From: UBA981 sp942490995 | GTDB lineage: Bacteria > Pseudomonadota > Gammaproteobacteria > Ga0077536 | DNA: 64,000 nucleotides | Reading direction: 5' to 3' | Assembly (NCBI GenBank): GCA_942490995.1 | Contig: CALOBG010000030.1 | Coordinates: forward strand, 1-64,000 | Shown here: piece after piece, positions 9,083 through 17,627 of the stretch | Layout of the letters: each line of letters begins with the position of its first letter | How positions within the stretch are numbered: the stretch's first letter is position 1 | Translations under genes and position numbers: made by a program | The notes under the pieces: generated by a model | Databases searched by the model: none | Told to the model about the DNA's origin: nothing | Seen by the model: only the letters and a program-made list of their open reading frames with translations

Positions 9083-10537
9083 GTGGCGACGCCTGAACAA
9101 ATCGTACCTGTGGTGCTGGCCGGCGGCGGTGGTACCCGCCTGTGGCCGCTGTCGCGCGGCTACTATCCCAAACAGTTTCTCGCTGTCGGCGGCGACCAAT
9201 CGCTGTTGCAGCAAACCCTGCAGCGCCTGCCGGCGCAGGTGGGCGCTTTGCCGGTAGCCAACGCGATGGTGGTGTGTAACGAAGAACATCGCTTCCTGGT
9301 CGCCGAACAATGCCGCCAGGCCGGACTGACGCTGGCCGATCTGATCCTGGAGCCGACCGGGCGCAATACCGCACCGGCGATGACCGCCGCGGCCCTGCGC
9401 GCGCGGCGCGAAGGCGCCGATCCCATCCTGATCATGATGCCCGCCGATCACCTCATCACCGACGCCGATGCTTTTGCGCGGGCCGTGGCGAGCGCTATCG
9501 CCCAGGCTGACGATGGACAGCTCGTCACATTCGGCGTGGTACCGAGCCGGGTTGAAACCGGCTACGGCTACATCGAACTGGGCGCGGCGCGCGCATCCAC
9601 CGGCGCCGCCTGCAATGCACTGGCCACGTTCCGCGAAAAGCCCGACCTGGTGACGGCACGCGCGTACACCGACAGCGGACGGTTCCTGTGGAACGCCGGC
9701 ATTTTTGTCATGCGCGCCTCGGTGTGGCTCGAACACGCCGAGCGCTACTGCCCGGATATCGCGAAAGGCGTGCGTGCGGCCGTCGACGGCGGCCGTGGCG
9801 ACGGTGACTTTTTTCGGCTCCACGCCGAGGCGTTCAAAAAATGCCCAAGCGATTCAATCGATTACGCCGTCATGGAGCCGCTGGCAGCGAGCGGCGAGGA
9901 CGCCGCCGTGGTCGCGCTCGAGGCCGGCTGGTCGGACGTCGGCTCGTGGTCGAGCCTGTGGCAGGTTTCGCCCAAGAACGCCGAAGGCAACGTGCTGCGT
10001 GGTGACGTGTGCGCGATCGACTCGAAAGACAACATCGTTTTCGCCGAACACCGCCTGGTGGCAACGCTCGGATGTGACAACCTCGTCATCATTGAAACCG
10101 CTGATTCTGTTATGGTCGCCGCGCAGGACAAGACCGAGGACGTCAAGGCGATCGTCAACTGGTTGTCGGCGCAGGAGCGCGACGAGCGCCTGACCCACCG
10201 CAAGGTCTACCGGCCCTGGGGCAGCTACGAGAGTATCGATTCCGGCGCCGGTTTCCAGGTCAAGCGCATCACCGTTAAACCCGGCGAAGCGCTGTCATTG
10301 CAGATGCACCACCAGCGCGCCGAACACTGGATCGTGGTTTCGGGCGTGGCGCGGGTGACGCTCGGCGAGGAGACGTTTGAGCTGGCATCGAACCAGTCGA
10401 CCTACATTCCGATCGGCGAGAAGCATCGGCTCGAGAATCCTGGCGATACGCCGCTTGAATTGATCGAGGTCCAGTCGGGGCAATACCTCGGCGAGGACGA
10501 TATTGTGCGGTTTGAGGATCGGTATTCGCGGGTTTAG
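9083..10537 (+). CDS. manC: Mannose-1-phosphate guanylyltransferase / mannose-6-phosphate isomerase
   Basis: This is a two-domain enzyme that makes GDP-mannose for polysaccharides. The nucleotidyltransferase domain (about 1-330) begins with VVLAGGGGTRLWPLSRGYYP followed by KQF, and contains LEPTGRNTAPA and FREKPD. The C-terminal cupin domain (about 370-480) carries RPWGSYESID, the metal-binding-type QMHHQRAEHWIVV and PIGEKHRLENPG. Its 484 residues match the bifunctional XanB/AlgA type. The start is a GTG; no stronger upstream start is in frame. It uses the same high-GC codons as the upstream genes and marks the left end of the exopolysaccharide locus, just before composition changes. Confidence 0.92.
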   Translation: MATPEQIVPVVLAGGGGTRLWPLSRGYYPKQFLAVGGDQSLLQQTLQRLPAQVGALPVANAMVVCNEEHRFLVAEQCRQAGLTLADLILEPTGRNTAPAMTAAALRARREGADPILIMMPADHLITDADAFARAVASAIAQADDGQLVTFGVVPSRVETGYGYIELGAARASTGAACNALATFREKPDLVTARAYTDSGRFLWNAGIFVMRASVWLEHAERYCPDIAKGVRAAVDGGRGDGDFFRLHAEAFKKCPSDSIDYAVMEPLAASGEDAAVVALEAGWSDVGSWSSLWQVSPKNAEGNVLRGDVCAIDSKDNIVFAEHRLVATLGCDNLVIIETADSVMVAAQDKTEDVKAIVNWLSAQERDERLTHRKVYRPWGSYESIDSGAGFQVKRITVKPGEALSLQMHHQRAEHWIVVSGVARVTLGEETFELASNQSTYIPIGEKHRLENPGDTPLELIEVQSGQYLGEDDIVRFEDRYSRV

Positions 10538-10569
10538 GCGAACCATCATGAGTATTCTGTGGGGCAAAA

Positions 10570-11151
10570 ATGTTGAATAGAAATATGCGGCTTTGTGCAG
10601 CAACCGGCTTGTGGTCCGTATTAATTGGCTTGGTGCTTGTTTCTTTTGGTGCGAACGCCAATGATTCGAACGCTTATGTGATCCAGCCTGGAGACGTATT
10701 GAGGGTTTCAGTTTGGAAGGAGCAGGATCTCCAGCAGGATTTGCTCGTCAGACCGGACGGAGGATTCTCGTTTCCACTTGTCGGGGATGCCATTGCCGGA
10801 GGGCGAACGGTCGGCGTCGTCCAGCAGGAAATCGTTTCCAGAATCGAAGAATACATCCCGGATCCAGTAGTTACGGTGCAGGTATTGCAGACAGATGGAA
10901 ACACTATCTACGTTCTTGGCAAAGTGAATCGGCCAGGCGCATACGTCATGGCGCGACCGTTAGATGTTATGCAGGCTTTGGCCCTTGCTGGGGGGATGGC
11001 GGTCTTTGCGGAAGAGAACAATATCTCTGTATTAAGACGAACCCTGGACGGTCAATCTGCACTCGCGTTTGATTTTGGTGACGTGCAGTACGGTAAAAAT
11101 CTTGAGCAAAACATCATGCTGCAGCCGGGTGATGTCGTGGTCGTGCCCTAG
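10570..11151 (+). CDS. Polysaccharide export protein, Wza/EpsE-like
   Basis: This 193-residue exported protein has an N-terminal signal segment (WSVLIGLVLVSFGANA). The polysaccharide-export domain follows, with the hallmark YVIQPGDVLRVSVWKEQDL, then VRPDGGFSFPLVGD, and an SLBB-like domain (YVLGKVNRPGAY). No lipobox Cys is visible. It is the short form found in exosortase-associated EPS loci, rather than the 370-residue octameric Wza of E. coli. It would form or line the outer-membrane exit path. It is the first gene of the lower-GC block, with a GGGG ribosome site upstream, and is followed after 14 bp by the outer-membrane protein gene. Confidence 0.88.
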   Translation: MLNRNMRLCAATGLWSVLIGLVLVSFGANANDSNAYVIQPGDVLRVSVWKEQDLQQDLLVRPDGGFSFPLVGDAIAGGRTVGVVQQEIVSRIEEYIPDPVVTVQVLQTDGNTIYVLGKVNRPGAYVMARPLDVMQALALAGGMAVFAEENNISVLRRTLDGQSALAFDFGDVQYGKNLEQNIMLQPGDVVVVP

Positions 11152-11165
11152 TAGGAGCGCGTCTG

Positions 11166-12419
11166 TTGAACCGAATCGGTGAGAAAACGGCTGTAAGACC
11201 GTATCAAGTCCTCCTAAGATGGATTCTCACCATCGTTACAATGATATTGCAATCGGCAACGGTATTTGCGGAATTGACTGTCACGCCGTTTTTTTCTCCG
11301 TCAGTATACGTTGACGATAATCGTCGACTTAGAGTGACAGATGGTAGCGGTCTCGTAGCGACCGTCGACACAGTAGCGGTGCAAGCTGAATACTCTCAAC
11401 CTACGTTTGAAGCCAACATCAATCCGCAATTCCGAATTACCAGGAACTCAAGCCAGAAAGAGCTCGACGCGGAAGATTATTTCGTCGACATTGGAGCGCA
11501 GAAGCTTTTCGAAAGAAATCAGTTCTCATTCGGATTCGGTTTTGCGCGAGAATTGTCCGCGGCCACAGAAATCGAGGAAGCGGGAGTCATTGATACTGCA
11601 GTTCCAAAAACCGCTCTAAGTTTGAACTCGAGTTGGGTATTCGAAGGAACTGACCAGTTTCGAATCATTTCATTCGCCGCATACAACGATACCTCGTATG
11701 AAGAAGTTTTAGGGTCCAATTTATTCGATTACGTCTACGCCAGAGCGGGAGTTAACCTGGAATACGACTTCAGTGCGCAAACGAAACTGTTCATGCGAAC
11801 TTCGATAGCAAGATTCAAAACTCCGTCACTGCGTAGCAGGACGACTAGCTACGACTACAATTTCGGATTCAGGCATATGTTCGATCCGACGCTTACGGCT
11901 GAATTTTTGGTCGGCCAGAACATTGGTGGATCAACCTTCTCAAGGACTGAAACCGTACTTGTATCTATTGTCCCAGTGCAATTCGCGACGCAGCAGCGAA
12001 CGGTCGAAAGTCGGGCTAGCGGGCAGGTAATCCAGACCCGCGTTGATAAAGAATTTGATCGCAACACCGTAACGATCGAGTGGAACAGGAGTATTGGCCC
12101 TTCAAGTTTAGGTTCTCGGCAGAAACGACAGGATGTTATCGGCACGCTGCGACGAGACATCACGCCCATGCTGCGTGGAGTGCTGAATTTAAGGTACGGC
12201 GAGCAGGAACAAGAAGCGACGACCGGAGTGGCATTAAATGCAATTGATCGATATACCGTTGGTGCATCACTGATCTATCGCTTTTCGCGCACGATGAACA
12301 TGCGGCTTGATTATCGATATGCGTTTCTTAGTCGAGTAGAAACCAGCGAGACTGCTGACTCAAGCCGACTAGGACTTACTTTCGTCTATTCGGGCGAACC
12401 TATCCCGTACTTGCACTAG
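11166..12419 (+). CDS. Outer-membrane beta-barrel protein of exosortase/EPS loci
   Basis: This is a 417-residue protein with a signal segment (LLRWILTIVTMILQSATVFA). The rest is alternating beta-strand sequence with many aromatic-ended strands (YVYARAGVNLEYDF, LIYRFSRTMNMRLDYRYAF), as in barrel proteins. Position and size match the uncharacterised PEP-CTERM-system-associated outer-membrane family, and a role as export porin is inferred. The start appears to be TTG at 11166, preceded by GTAGGAG at 8 bp spacing; no ATG lies near. It ends in PYLH rather than a terminal Phe. It lies between the Wza-like and GumC-like genes, which fits a secretion role. Confidence 0.7.
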   Translation: MNRIGEKTAVRPYQVLLRWILTIVTMILQSATVFAELTVTPFFSPSVYVDDNRRLRVTDGSGLVATVDTVAVQAEYSQPTFEANINPQFRITRNSSQKELDAEDYFVDIGAQKLFERNQFSFGFGFARELSAATEIEEAGVIDTAVPKTALSLNSSWVFEGTDQFRIISFAAYNDTSYEEVLGSNLFDYVYARAGVNLEYDFSAQTKLFMRTSIARFKTPSLRSRTTSYDYNFGFRHMFDPTLTAEFLVGQNIGGSTFSRTETVLVSIVPVQFATQQRTVESRASGQVIQTRVDKEFDRNTVTIEWNRSIGPSSLGSRQKRQDVIGTLRRDITPMLRGVLNLRYGEQEQEATTGVALNAIDRYTVGASLIYRFSRTMNMRLDYRYAFLSRVETSETADSSRLGLTFVYSGEPIPYLH

Positions 12420-12606
12420 TGTTTCCGAACAATCAGATGAGGGTCGAAGTGAGCGATACTTTGGTTCGCGGGTTTCACGTCTGCTTCGAGGAGTTTGCAG
12501 CTAGTGGCGACAACAGCCGCTACTACGATAGTACAGGTAGAGATATACGGAAACCACGCGCATATATCACGTGGACCGGTGCGAACCACAATACAAGAGG
12601 TCGAAT

Positions 12607-14337
12607 GTGAGCAGCGTCATTGACAATAGAGGGAAAGGCATCAGGGATTACCTCGCTAGTCTTCAGCGCAGGCGGCGACTATTCGTCTTCGTTTTTGTCG
12701 GTATAGCAATCACGAGCTGGCTAATCGCGTTTCTGATTCCATCAGTTTACCGAAGTGAAGCTGTAATTCTTATCGAGCAACAGGAAATACCTAAAGAGTT
12801 GGTCCGGTCCACAGTAACGAGTTTCGCTGATCAACGGATTCAGGTGATAAGCCAACGCGTAATGACCTCTAATAATCTTGCTGAAATCATAGAAAAATAC
12901 GGCCTGTACCGAGAGGAAAGCAAGACGGAACCACGCGAAGTACTGATCGAGCTGATGCGAGAAGATGTTGCGCGCGAAATGATTAGCGCGGAAGTCGTAG
13001 ATCCCAGGAGCGGAAGGCCAACAGAGGCAACGATTGCGTTTCGTTTGTCATTTGACAGCGAATCTCCTCAGCTAGCACAAAGGGTCACTAACGAACTTGT
13101 TTCGTTATATCTGAACGAAAATATAAAAACTCGAACAGAATCGGTCGCGCAGACCGTGACTTTCTTGGAGGAAGAGGCAAATCGCTTAGGTCGGCGTGTA
13201 AAGGAACTCGAGCAGGAAATGGCCGAGTTCAAACGCCAGAACGCCGGTAGTCTGCCTGAATTGGAAGAAGTTACGCGCGCGGCAATGAATCGGATCGATC
13301 TTGAAATCGCTGAGATTGATCGGCGGTCTCATGCGGCAACCCAGCAAAAGATCTACCTGGAGGGCGAGCTAGGTCAACTGGAGCCCTTTCGCCTGACAGG
13401 AGGTCGCGGAGGAGAATCGCCATCTGAACGCCTGGAAGCCGCGGTCGCCTCGCTTACGCTTGCTGAGTCGAGCTATGCGGAGGGTCACCCTGATGTGACG
13501 CGCCTGCGGAAACAAGTTGAGGCCCTGAGGGATGAGGTAGACCCTGCGGCGTCACGCACTATTTACGAAAATCAACTGACGGAGGCACGGACCGTCCTCA
13601 ATGAGCGGCTCGCCAAGTATGGTGATGAGCATCCAAGTTTGATTTCGGCAAGGCGTGCCGTGAAGAATTTGGAAACTAAGCTGGATACACTGCCCGAGAC
13701 AACTGAACAGCAACCACTCAACCCGGCCTATATGGCAATGAAGGCACGGCTCGAAGCAGTCAACGCCGAAATTCGAAGCCTCACTGAAAAGCGCATTGCT
13801 TTGATTTCGAAGAACGAACAGGCACTAAGAAACCTGGCGCAGATGCCGGAAGCAGAGGCCCAGTATCGGGGGATTTTCCGGGAATATGAAAATACGGTCG
13901 CTAAGTATCGCGAGGTAGCCGCCAAACAGATGGAAGCGCGATTATCACAGAATCTCGAGACAGAGCGTAAGGGCGAGCGTTTCGTTCTAATTGAACCACC
14001 ATTGCTTCCTCAGGAACCAGCAAAACCAAACCGACTTGCAATCGCGCTTATCGGGATCGTGCTGGCATTGGGTGGCGGCCTGGGTGCGGTTGGCCTTGCT
14101 GATGCAACTGACACCAAAGTGCGTGGTCGACGCGGTATTCAAGATCTACTTACCGCGCCACCGCTTGCTGCTATCCCTTTTGTGCCGGTTCCCGGCGAAG
14201 AACGGGGGAGGCGTTCCGTACTTAAGCTTGGGACTATAGCGCTCGTTCTGTTGATTGCGGCACTCGCAATCATCCATTTTGCGGTAAAACCGCTTGATGT
14301 ACTTTGGTACGTGGTTCTGCGTAAGGGCGGATTCTAG
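12607..14337 (+). CDS. Polysaccharide chain-length determinant, GumC/Wzz family
   Basis: This inner-membrane co-polymerase sets chain length and bridges to the outer-membrane exporter. The 576-residue protein has an N-terminal helix (LFVFVFVGIAITSWLIAFLI), a Wzz domain with YRSEAVILIEQQEIP, and a long periplasmic coiled-coil region (about 170-410). A C-terminal helix (IALIGIVLALGGGLGAVGLA) follows, then a short tail with a last helix. The GTG at 12607 follows AAGAGG at 6 bp spacing, so I prefer it over an upstream ATG at 12571. The kinase domain is encoded separately by the next gene. The 187 bp before it hold no convincing gene. Confidence 0.87.
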   Translation: MSSVIDNRGKGIRDYLASLQRRRRLFVFVFVGIAITSWLIAFLIPSVYRSEAVILIEQQEIPKELVRSTVTSFADQRIQVISQRVMTSNNLAEIIEKYGLYREESKTEPREVLIELMREDVAREMISAEVVDPRSGRPTEATIAFRLSFDSESPQLAQRVTNELVSLYLNENIKTRTESVAQTVTFLEEEANRLGRRVKELEQEMAEFKRQNAGSLPELEEVTRAAMNRIDLEIAEIDRRSHAATQQKIYLEGELGQLEPFRLTGGRGGESPSERLEAAVASLTLAESSYAEGHPDVTRLRKQVEALRDEVDPAASRTIYENQLTEARTVLNERLAKYGDEHPSLISARRAVKNLETKLDTLPETTEQQPLNPAYMAMKARLEAVNAEIRSLTEKRIALISKNEQALRNLAQMPEAEAQYRGIFREYENTVAKYREVAAKQMEARLSQNLETERKGERFVLIEPPLLPQEPAKPNRLAIALIGIVLALGGGLGAVGLADATDTKVRGRRGIQDLLTAPPLAAIPFVPVPGEERGRRSVLKLGTIALVLLIAALAIIHFAVKPLDVLWYVVLRKGGF

Positions 14338-14352
14338 AAAGCGAGACGCACA

Positions 14353-15186
14353 ATGGAAAAGATTAAACAAGCAATAGAGAAGGCGAGATTACAGCAACGC
14401 GGAAACACGGACGCCGAGAAAGAACATCGAAATGAATCAAGCCAAGCTGGTAGTGATGCCCCGGAAAGTTCGGAGCCGCGGATTAATTATTCAAAGACTC
14501 GGGTCGTGCCGCTTAACAAAGGGGCGCTCAGTCGGAACCGCATTGTTCTTGGCGAAGAAAACGATGAAGCGTCGACGGCCTACAACATACTTCGTACGCA
14601 GGTCGATCAACGTTTAGCAGCCAAGCAATGGAACTCGCTCGCGATAACAAGTGCCTCGGCGAACCAAGGGAAAACACTAACGGCGATAAATCTATCGATT
14701 GCGCTCGCTCGCGAAATCCATAGAACGGTTCTTCTGGTCGATGCCGACCTCAGAAACCCGAGTATTCACGAGCGTTTCGAGATTTCGCCGACCTATGGGC
14801 TTGTTGACTACCTGCTGGACGACGTTCCCGTGAGCGATATCCTGGTGAATCCTGGTATCGAGAGGCTCGTGCTACTACCTGCGGGGCGGGCCGTAACCAA
14901 CTCTTCCGAACTCGTATCGTCGCCAAAGATGGTTCGACTTACGGAAGAGCTCAAATCGCGCTACCCGTCGCGAATCGTGGTGTTCGATTTACCTCCATTA
15001 CTTTCTGCCGACGATACGCTCGCATTCTCACCATATGTCGATACAACCCTTTTAGTTGTCGAGGACGGTGAATCGACCAGGGAAGAGCTAGTTCGGGCCG
15101 TTGAGATGCTCGAAGGCGTACATTTGTTGGGGACGGTACTGAATAAATCAACAGAAACGCAGTCTGTGTACGGGCGTTATACGTAG
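14353..15186 (+). CDS. CpsD/CapB-type tyrosine-kinase-like ATPase
   Basis: This is the 277-residue cytoplasmic partner of the GumC-like protein. BY-kinases of this type autophosphorylate and control EPS assembly. It shows a P-loop (SASANQGKTLTAINLSIALA), Walker A-prime (TVLLVDADLRNPSIH) and Walker B (RIVVFDLPPLLSADD). The usual P-loop is SxxxGEGK; here the Gly-Glu pair is Asn-Gln, which may matter for catalysis. The C-terminus has only two Tyr (SVYGRYT), not the usual tyrosine cluster. It starts 15 bp after the chain-length gene and ends 2 bp before the AAA ATPase gene, so the three are probably co-transcribed. Confidence 0.85.
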   Translation: MEKIKQAIEKARLQQRGNTDAEKEHRNESSQAGSDAPESSEPRINYSKTRVVPLNKGALSRNRIVLGEENDEASTAYNILRTQVDQRLAAKQWNSLAITSASANQGKTLTAINLSIALAREIHRTVLLVDADLRNPSIHERFEISPTYGLVDYLLDDVPVSDILVNPGIERLVLLPAGRAVTNSSELVSSPKMVRLTEELKSRYPSRIVVFDLPPLLSADDTLAFSPYVDTTLLVVEDGESTREELVRAVEMLEGVHLLGTVLNKSTETQSVYGRYT

Positions 15187-15188
15187 CA

Positions 15189-16109
15189 ATGTACGAAGCT
15201 TTCTACGGGTTTAAAGAGAAGCCGTTTTCTCTGACGCCGGACCCGACGTTTTTGTACTTGGGTGCTCGGCATGGGATCGCGCTGAATATGCTCCAGTACG
15301 GACTGTTAAATCGAGCAGGGATTACCGTGTTGACAGGAGAAATCGGGGCGGGGAAGACAACTCTGGTTCGACGGCTATTGGATGAGCATGACGACGAACT
15401 CCTAATCGGATTGATATCAAACACGCATGAGTCTTTTGGTAACTTGATGCAGTGGATTTCTGTGGCATTTGACCTGCCGATAGAAACTGAAAGCAAGGCA
15501 GCTCTTTACGACCAATTCTCTGAGTTTTTGATCGCGCAATACGCCCGAAATCGTAGAACAGTGATCATTGTTGATGAGGCCCAGAATCTGGACGAGACAA
15601 CGCTTGAAGAGTTGAGGCTATTGACGAACATCAATTCGGATAAGGATCAGCTGCTTCAGATCATATTGACCGGACAACCCGAACTCAGAGATAAGCTGAG
15701 AAAACCGGGCCTCGAACAATTCGTCCAGCGCATTGGGGTTGACTATCACCTCTCGCCACTGTCAGCAGATGACGCCGATGGATACATCAAGCACAGATTA
15801 TTAATTGCGGGCGGCAGTTTGGCGTTATTTGAACCGGCTGCTTCGCGCTTCATATACTACCTCGGCGGTGGTGTTCCGCGCCGGATAAACTCGATGTGCG
15901 ATACGGCTTTGGTCTACGGGTTTGCGGAGGAGTGCCGAACAATATCTGCTGAGCTTGTACGAGACATGGTGCTGGAGCGAACCAGGGCAGGCTTGTTCGG
16001 GGCGGGGCTCACCGCCGGCCAATTTGAGGATCCTGAGCAGGAAGTGCATGCGCTCTTTGAAAAATCTGTCGCGGAAACTAATTCGGCTTCCTTGAAATGC
16101 GAAAAATAG
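15189..16109 (+). CDS. ExeA/GspA-like AAA ATPase of exosortase EPS loci
   Basis: This 306-residue P-loop ATPase starts with the family hallmark MYEAFYGFKEKPFSLTPDP. It has Walker A GEIGAGKTTLVRRLL, Walker B TVIIVDEAQNL and the arginine-bearing LTGQPELRDKL. Proteins of this kind are encoded beside CpsD-like kinases in exosortase-linked EPS clusters, where they are annotated as XrtA-associated ATPases. Their action is not known and they resemble the ExeA component of type II secretion. No C-terminal peptidoglycan-binding domain is present. The gene begins 2 bp after the kinase stop. Confidence 0.88.
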   Translation: MYEAFYGFKEKPFSLTPDPTFLYLGARHGIALNMLQYGLLNRAGITVLTGEIGAGKTTLVRRLLDEHDDELLIGLISNTHESFGNLMQWISVAFDLPIETESKAALYDQFSEFLIAQYARNRRTVIIVDEAQNLDETTLEELRLLTNINSDKDQLLQIILTGQPELRDKLRKPGLEQFVQRIGVDYHLSPLSADDADGYIKHRLLIAGGSLALFEPAASRFIYYLGGGVPRRINSMCDTALVYGFAEECRTISAELVRDMVLERTRAGLFGAGLTAGQFEDPEQEVHALFEKSVAETNSASLKCEK

Positions 16110-16149
16110 CGTTGCGCACATTCTGTGTTTACCTAGGTTGCGATCATAG

Positions 16150-17265
16150 ATGACCATCCCGATAAAATTAATGCTTGTGGCTGGTGCCCGCCCGAATTTC
16201 ATGAAAATCGCGCCGGTGATTCGCGAAATAAAGCATCGTAACGCCGAGTTTTCATACACGCTGGTGCATACCGGGCAGCACTATGACGAAGGGATGAGCG
16301 ACGTTTTTTTTCGCGACCTTGCTATTCCTGCGCCAGATTTCCATCTGAATGTAGGAAGTGGGTCTCACGCTGTACAAACGGCCGCTATCATGACGAATTT
16401 CGAGCCGGTGTTGCTAGAGTATTCTCCAGCTTGTGTTCTTGTATTTGGCGACGTGAACTCAACTTTGGCCTGTTCCATCGTCGCGAAAAAGCTTGGGGTG
16501 CGTATCGCGCATGTGGAGGCAGGGCTAAGGAGCGGTGACCGCACAATGCCAGAAGAGATCAACCGTATCGTTACGGATTCTATTAGTGACTTTTTCTTCG
16601 TCACCGAAGAAAGCGGAATTGAGCACTTGATAAGGGAAGGCAAGGATCCATCGGAAATATTCCATGTGGGCCATGTAATGATTGACAATCTTTTGTTTGA
16701 AGTAGCGCGGTTGGAATCCGGGGCCTTGGCGGTACCTATAAGCGAGGAATTAAAGTCGAAATTCGAAAGATATGGTGTCGTAACTCTCCATCGACCGTCT
16801 AACGTGGATGACGAGTCGACTCTGCGAGCTGTTTTCGGGGCTTTGGTTCGTATTAGCGCCGATCTGCCGCTTATATTTCCTGTTCATCCTCGCACCAAAA
16901 CTCGCTTAAAAGAGTTTGGAATTGACGTTCCTCCGACTATCCTAATCATTGATCCTCTGGGTTACAGCGAGTTTTTGAATCTGTGGAGAGATTCGGCATT
17001 GGTCTTGACGGATAGCGGTGGGTTGCAAGAAGAGACGACCGGGCTCGGTACACCGTGCCTTACGATTCGTGAAAATACCGAGCGCCCGGTGACCGTAACT
17101 GAAGGAACCAATACCTTGGTTGGCACTAACCCCGAGAAAATACTCGAAATCGCGAGGATGAAACTTGCGCAGCGTAGTACGCATGGGGACCTTAAAAGGC
17201 CATTGCATTGGGATGGGCTCGCAAGCAAGAGAATACTTGACGAAATCGCGAAAGCGTTCCATTGA
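16150..17265 (+). CDS. wecB: UDP-N-acetylglucosamine 2-epimerase (non-hydrolysing)
   Basis: This enzyme interconverts UDP-GlcNAc and UDP-ManNAc, supplying ManNAc-type sugars for surface polysaccharide. The 371-residue protein carries GARPNFMKIAPVI, HTGQHYD, VFGDVNSTLAC, HVEAGLRSGDRTMPEEINR, TLHRPSNVD and TDSGGLQEETTGLGTP, covering the substrate and allosteric sites of the WecB fold. Length is normal. It lies 40 bp after the ATPase gene in the lower-GC block. No ManNAc dehydrogenase gene was found in the window, so whether the product is used directly or oxidised by an enzyme encoded elsewhere is open. Confidence 0.92.
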   Translation: MTIPIKLMLVAGARPNFMKIAPVIREIKHRNAEFSYTLVHTGQHYDEGMSDVFFRDLAIPAPDFHLNVGSGSHAVQTAAIMTNFEPVLLEYSPACVLVFGDVNSTLACSIVAKKLGVRIAHVEAGLRSGDRTMPEEINRIVTDSISDFFFVTEESGIEHLIREGKDPSEIFHVGHVMIDNLLFEVARLESGALAVPISEELKSKFERYGVVTLHRPSNVDDESTLRAVFGALVRISADLPLIFPVHPRTKTRLKEFGIDVPPTILIIDPLGYSEFLNLWRDSALVLTDSGGLQEETTGLGTPCLTIRENTERPVTVTEGTNTLVGTNPEKILEIARMKLAQRSTHGDLKRPLHWDGLASKRILDEIAKAFH

Positions 17266-17627
17266 ATCGGTCCACTGAAGTCAAGTGGGCTCCCGACTGG
17301 CAGTTCCATGGGCAACGCCATCCGCAATGAGCCGCTATACGGTGAGGCGCGAGCCCGAAGTACTAACGACGGGGCTAGTCTCGTGTCAGCAGTAGCGAGC
17401 CAAAGCCATTCCGCAAGCGCAGCGAAATTGATGGAATAACCCAGGGCAGAACTTGCGAAGTGCACGGGATTTTTCGCGGTGAGTTACTTTATAGCGTCGG
17501 GACATTCAGCGCAGATTGCTTTCGAGCAGTAAGGCGCCGTGGATCGCAAATGGTGACGCAATTAATGGTTTGTGGTGGGCATCCGGAACTCGGGTGTCGC
17601 GACGAGTTCAGGTAGCACGGCATTAAT
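17266..17627. other. Non-coding stretch between epimerase and ligase genes
   Basis: About 360 bp with no open frame that looks coding on either strand. A short hairpin (CCACT/AGTGG arms, near 17273-17289) follows the epimerase stop but has no T-run. The region may hold the promoter of the ligase gene; I see no clear sigma-70 pair. Confidence 0.4.

Noticed and set aside
12419..12610. A 63-residue frame between the barrel protein and the chain-length gene
   Set aside because: It overlaps the next gene's start, lacks a ribosome site and has no recognisable pattern.
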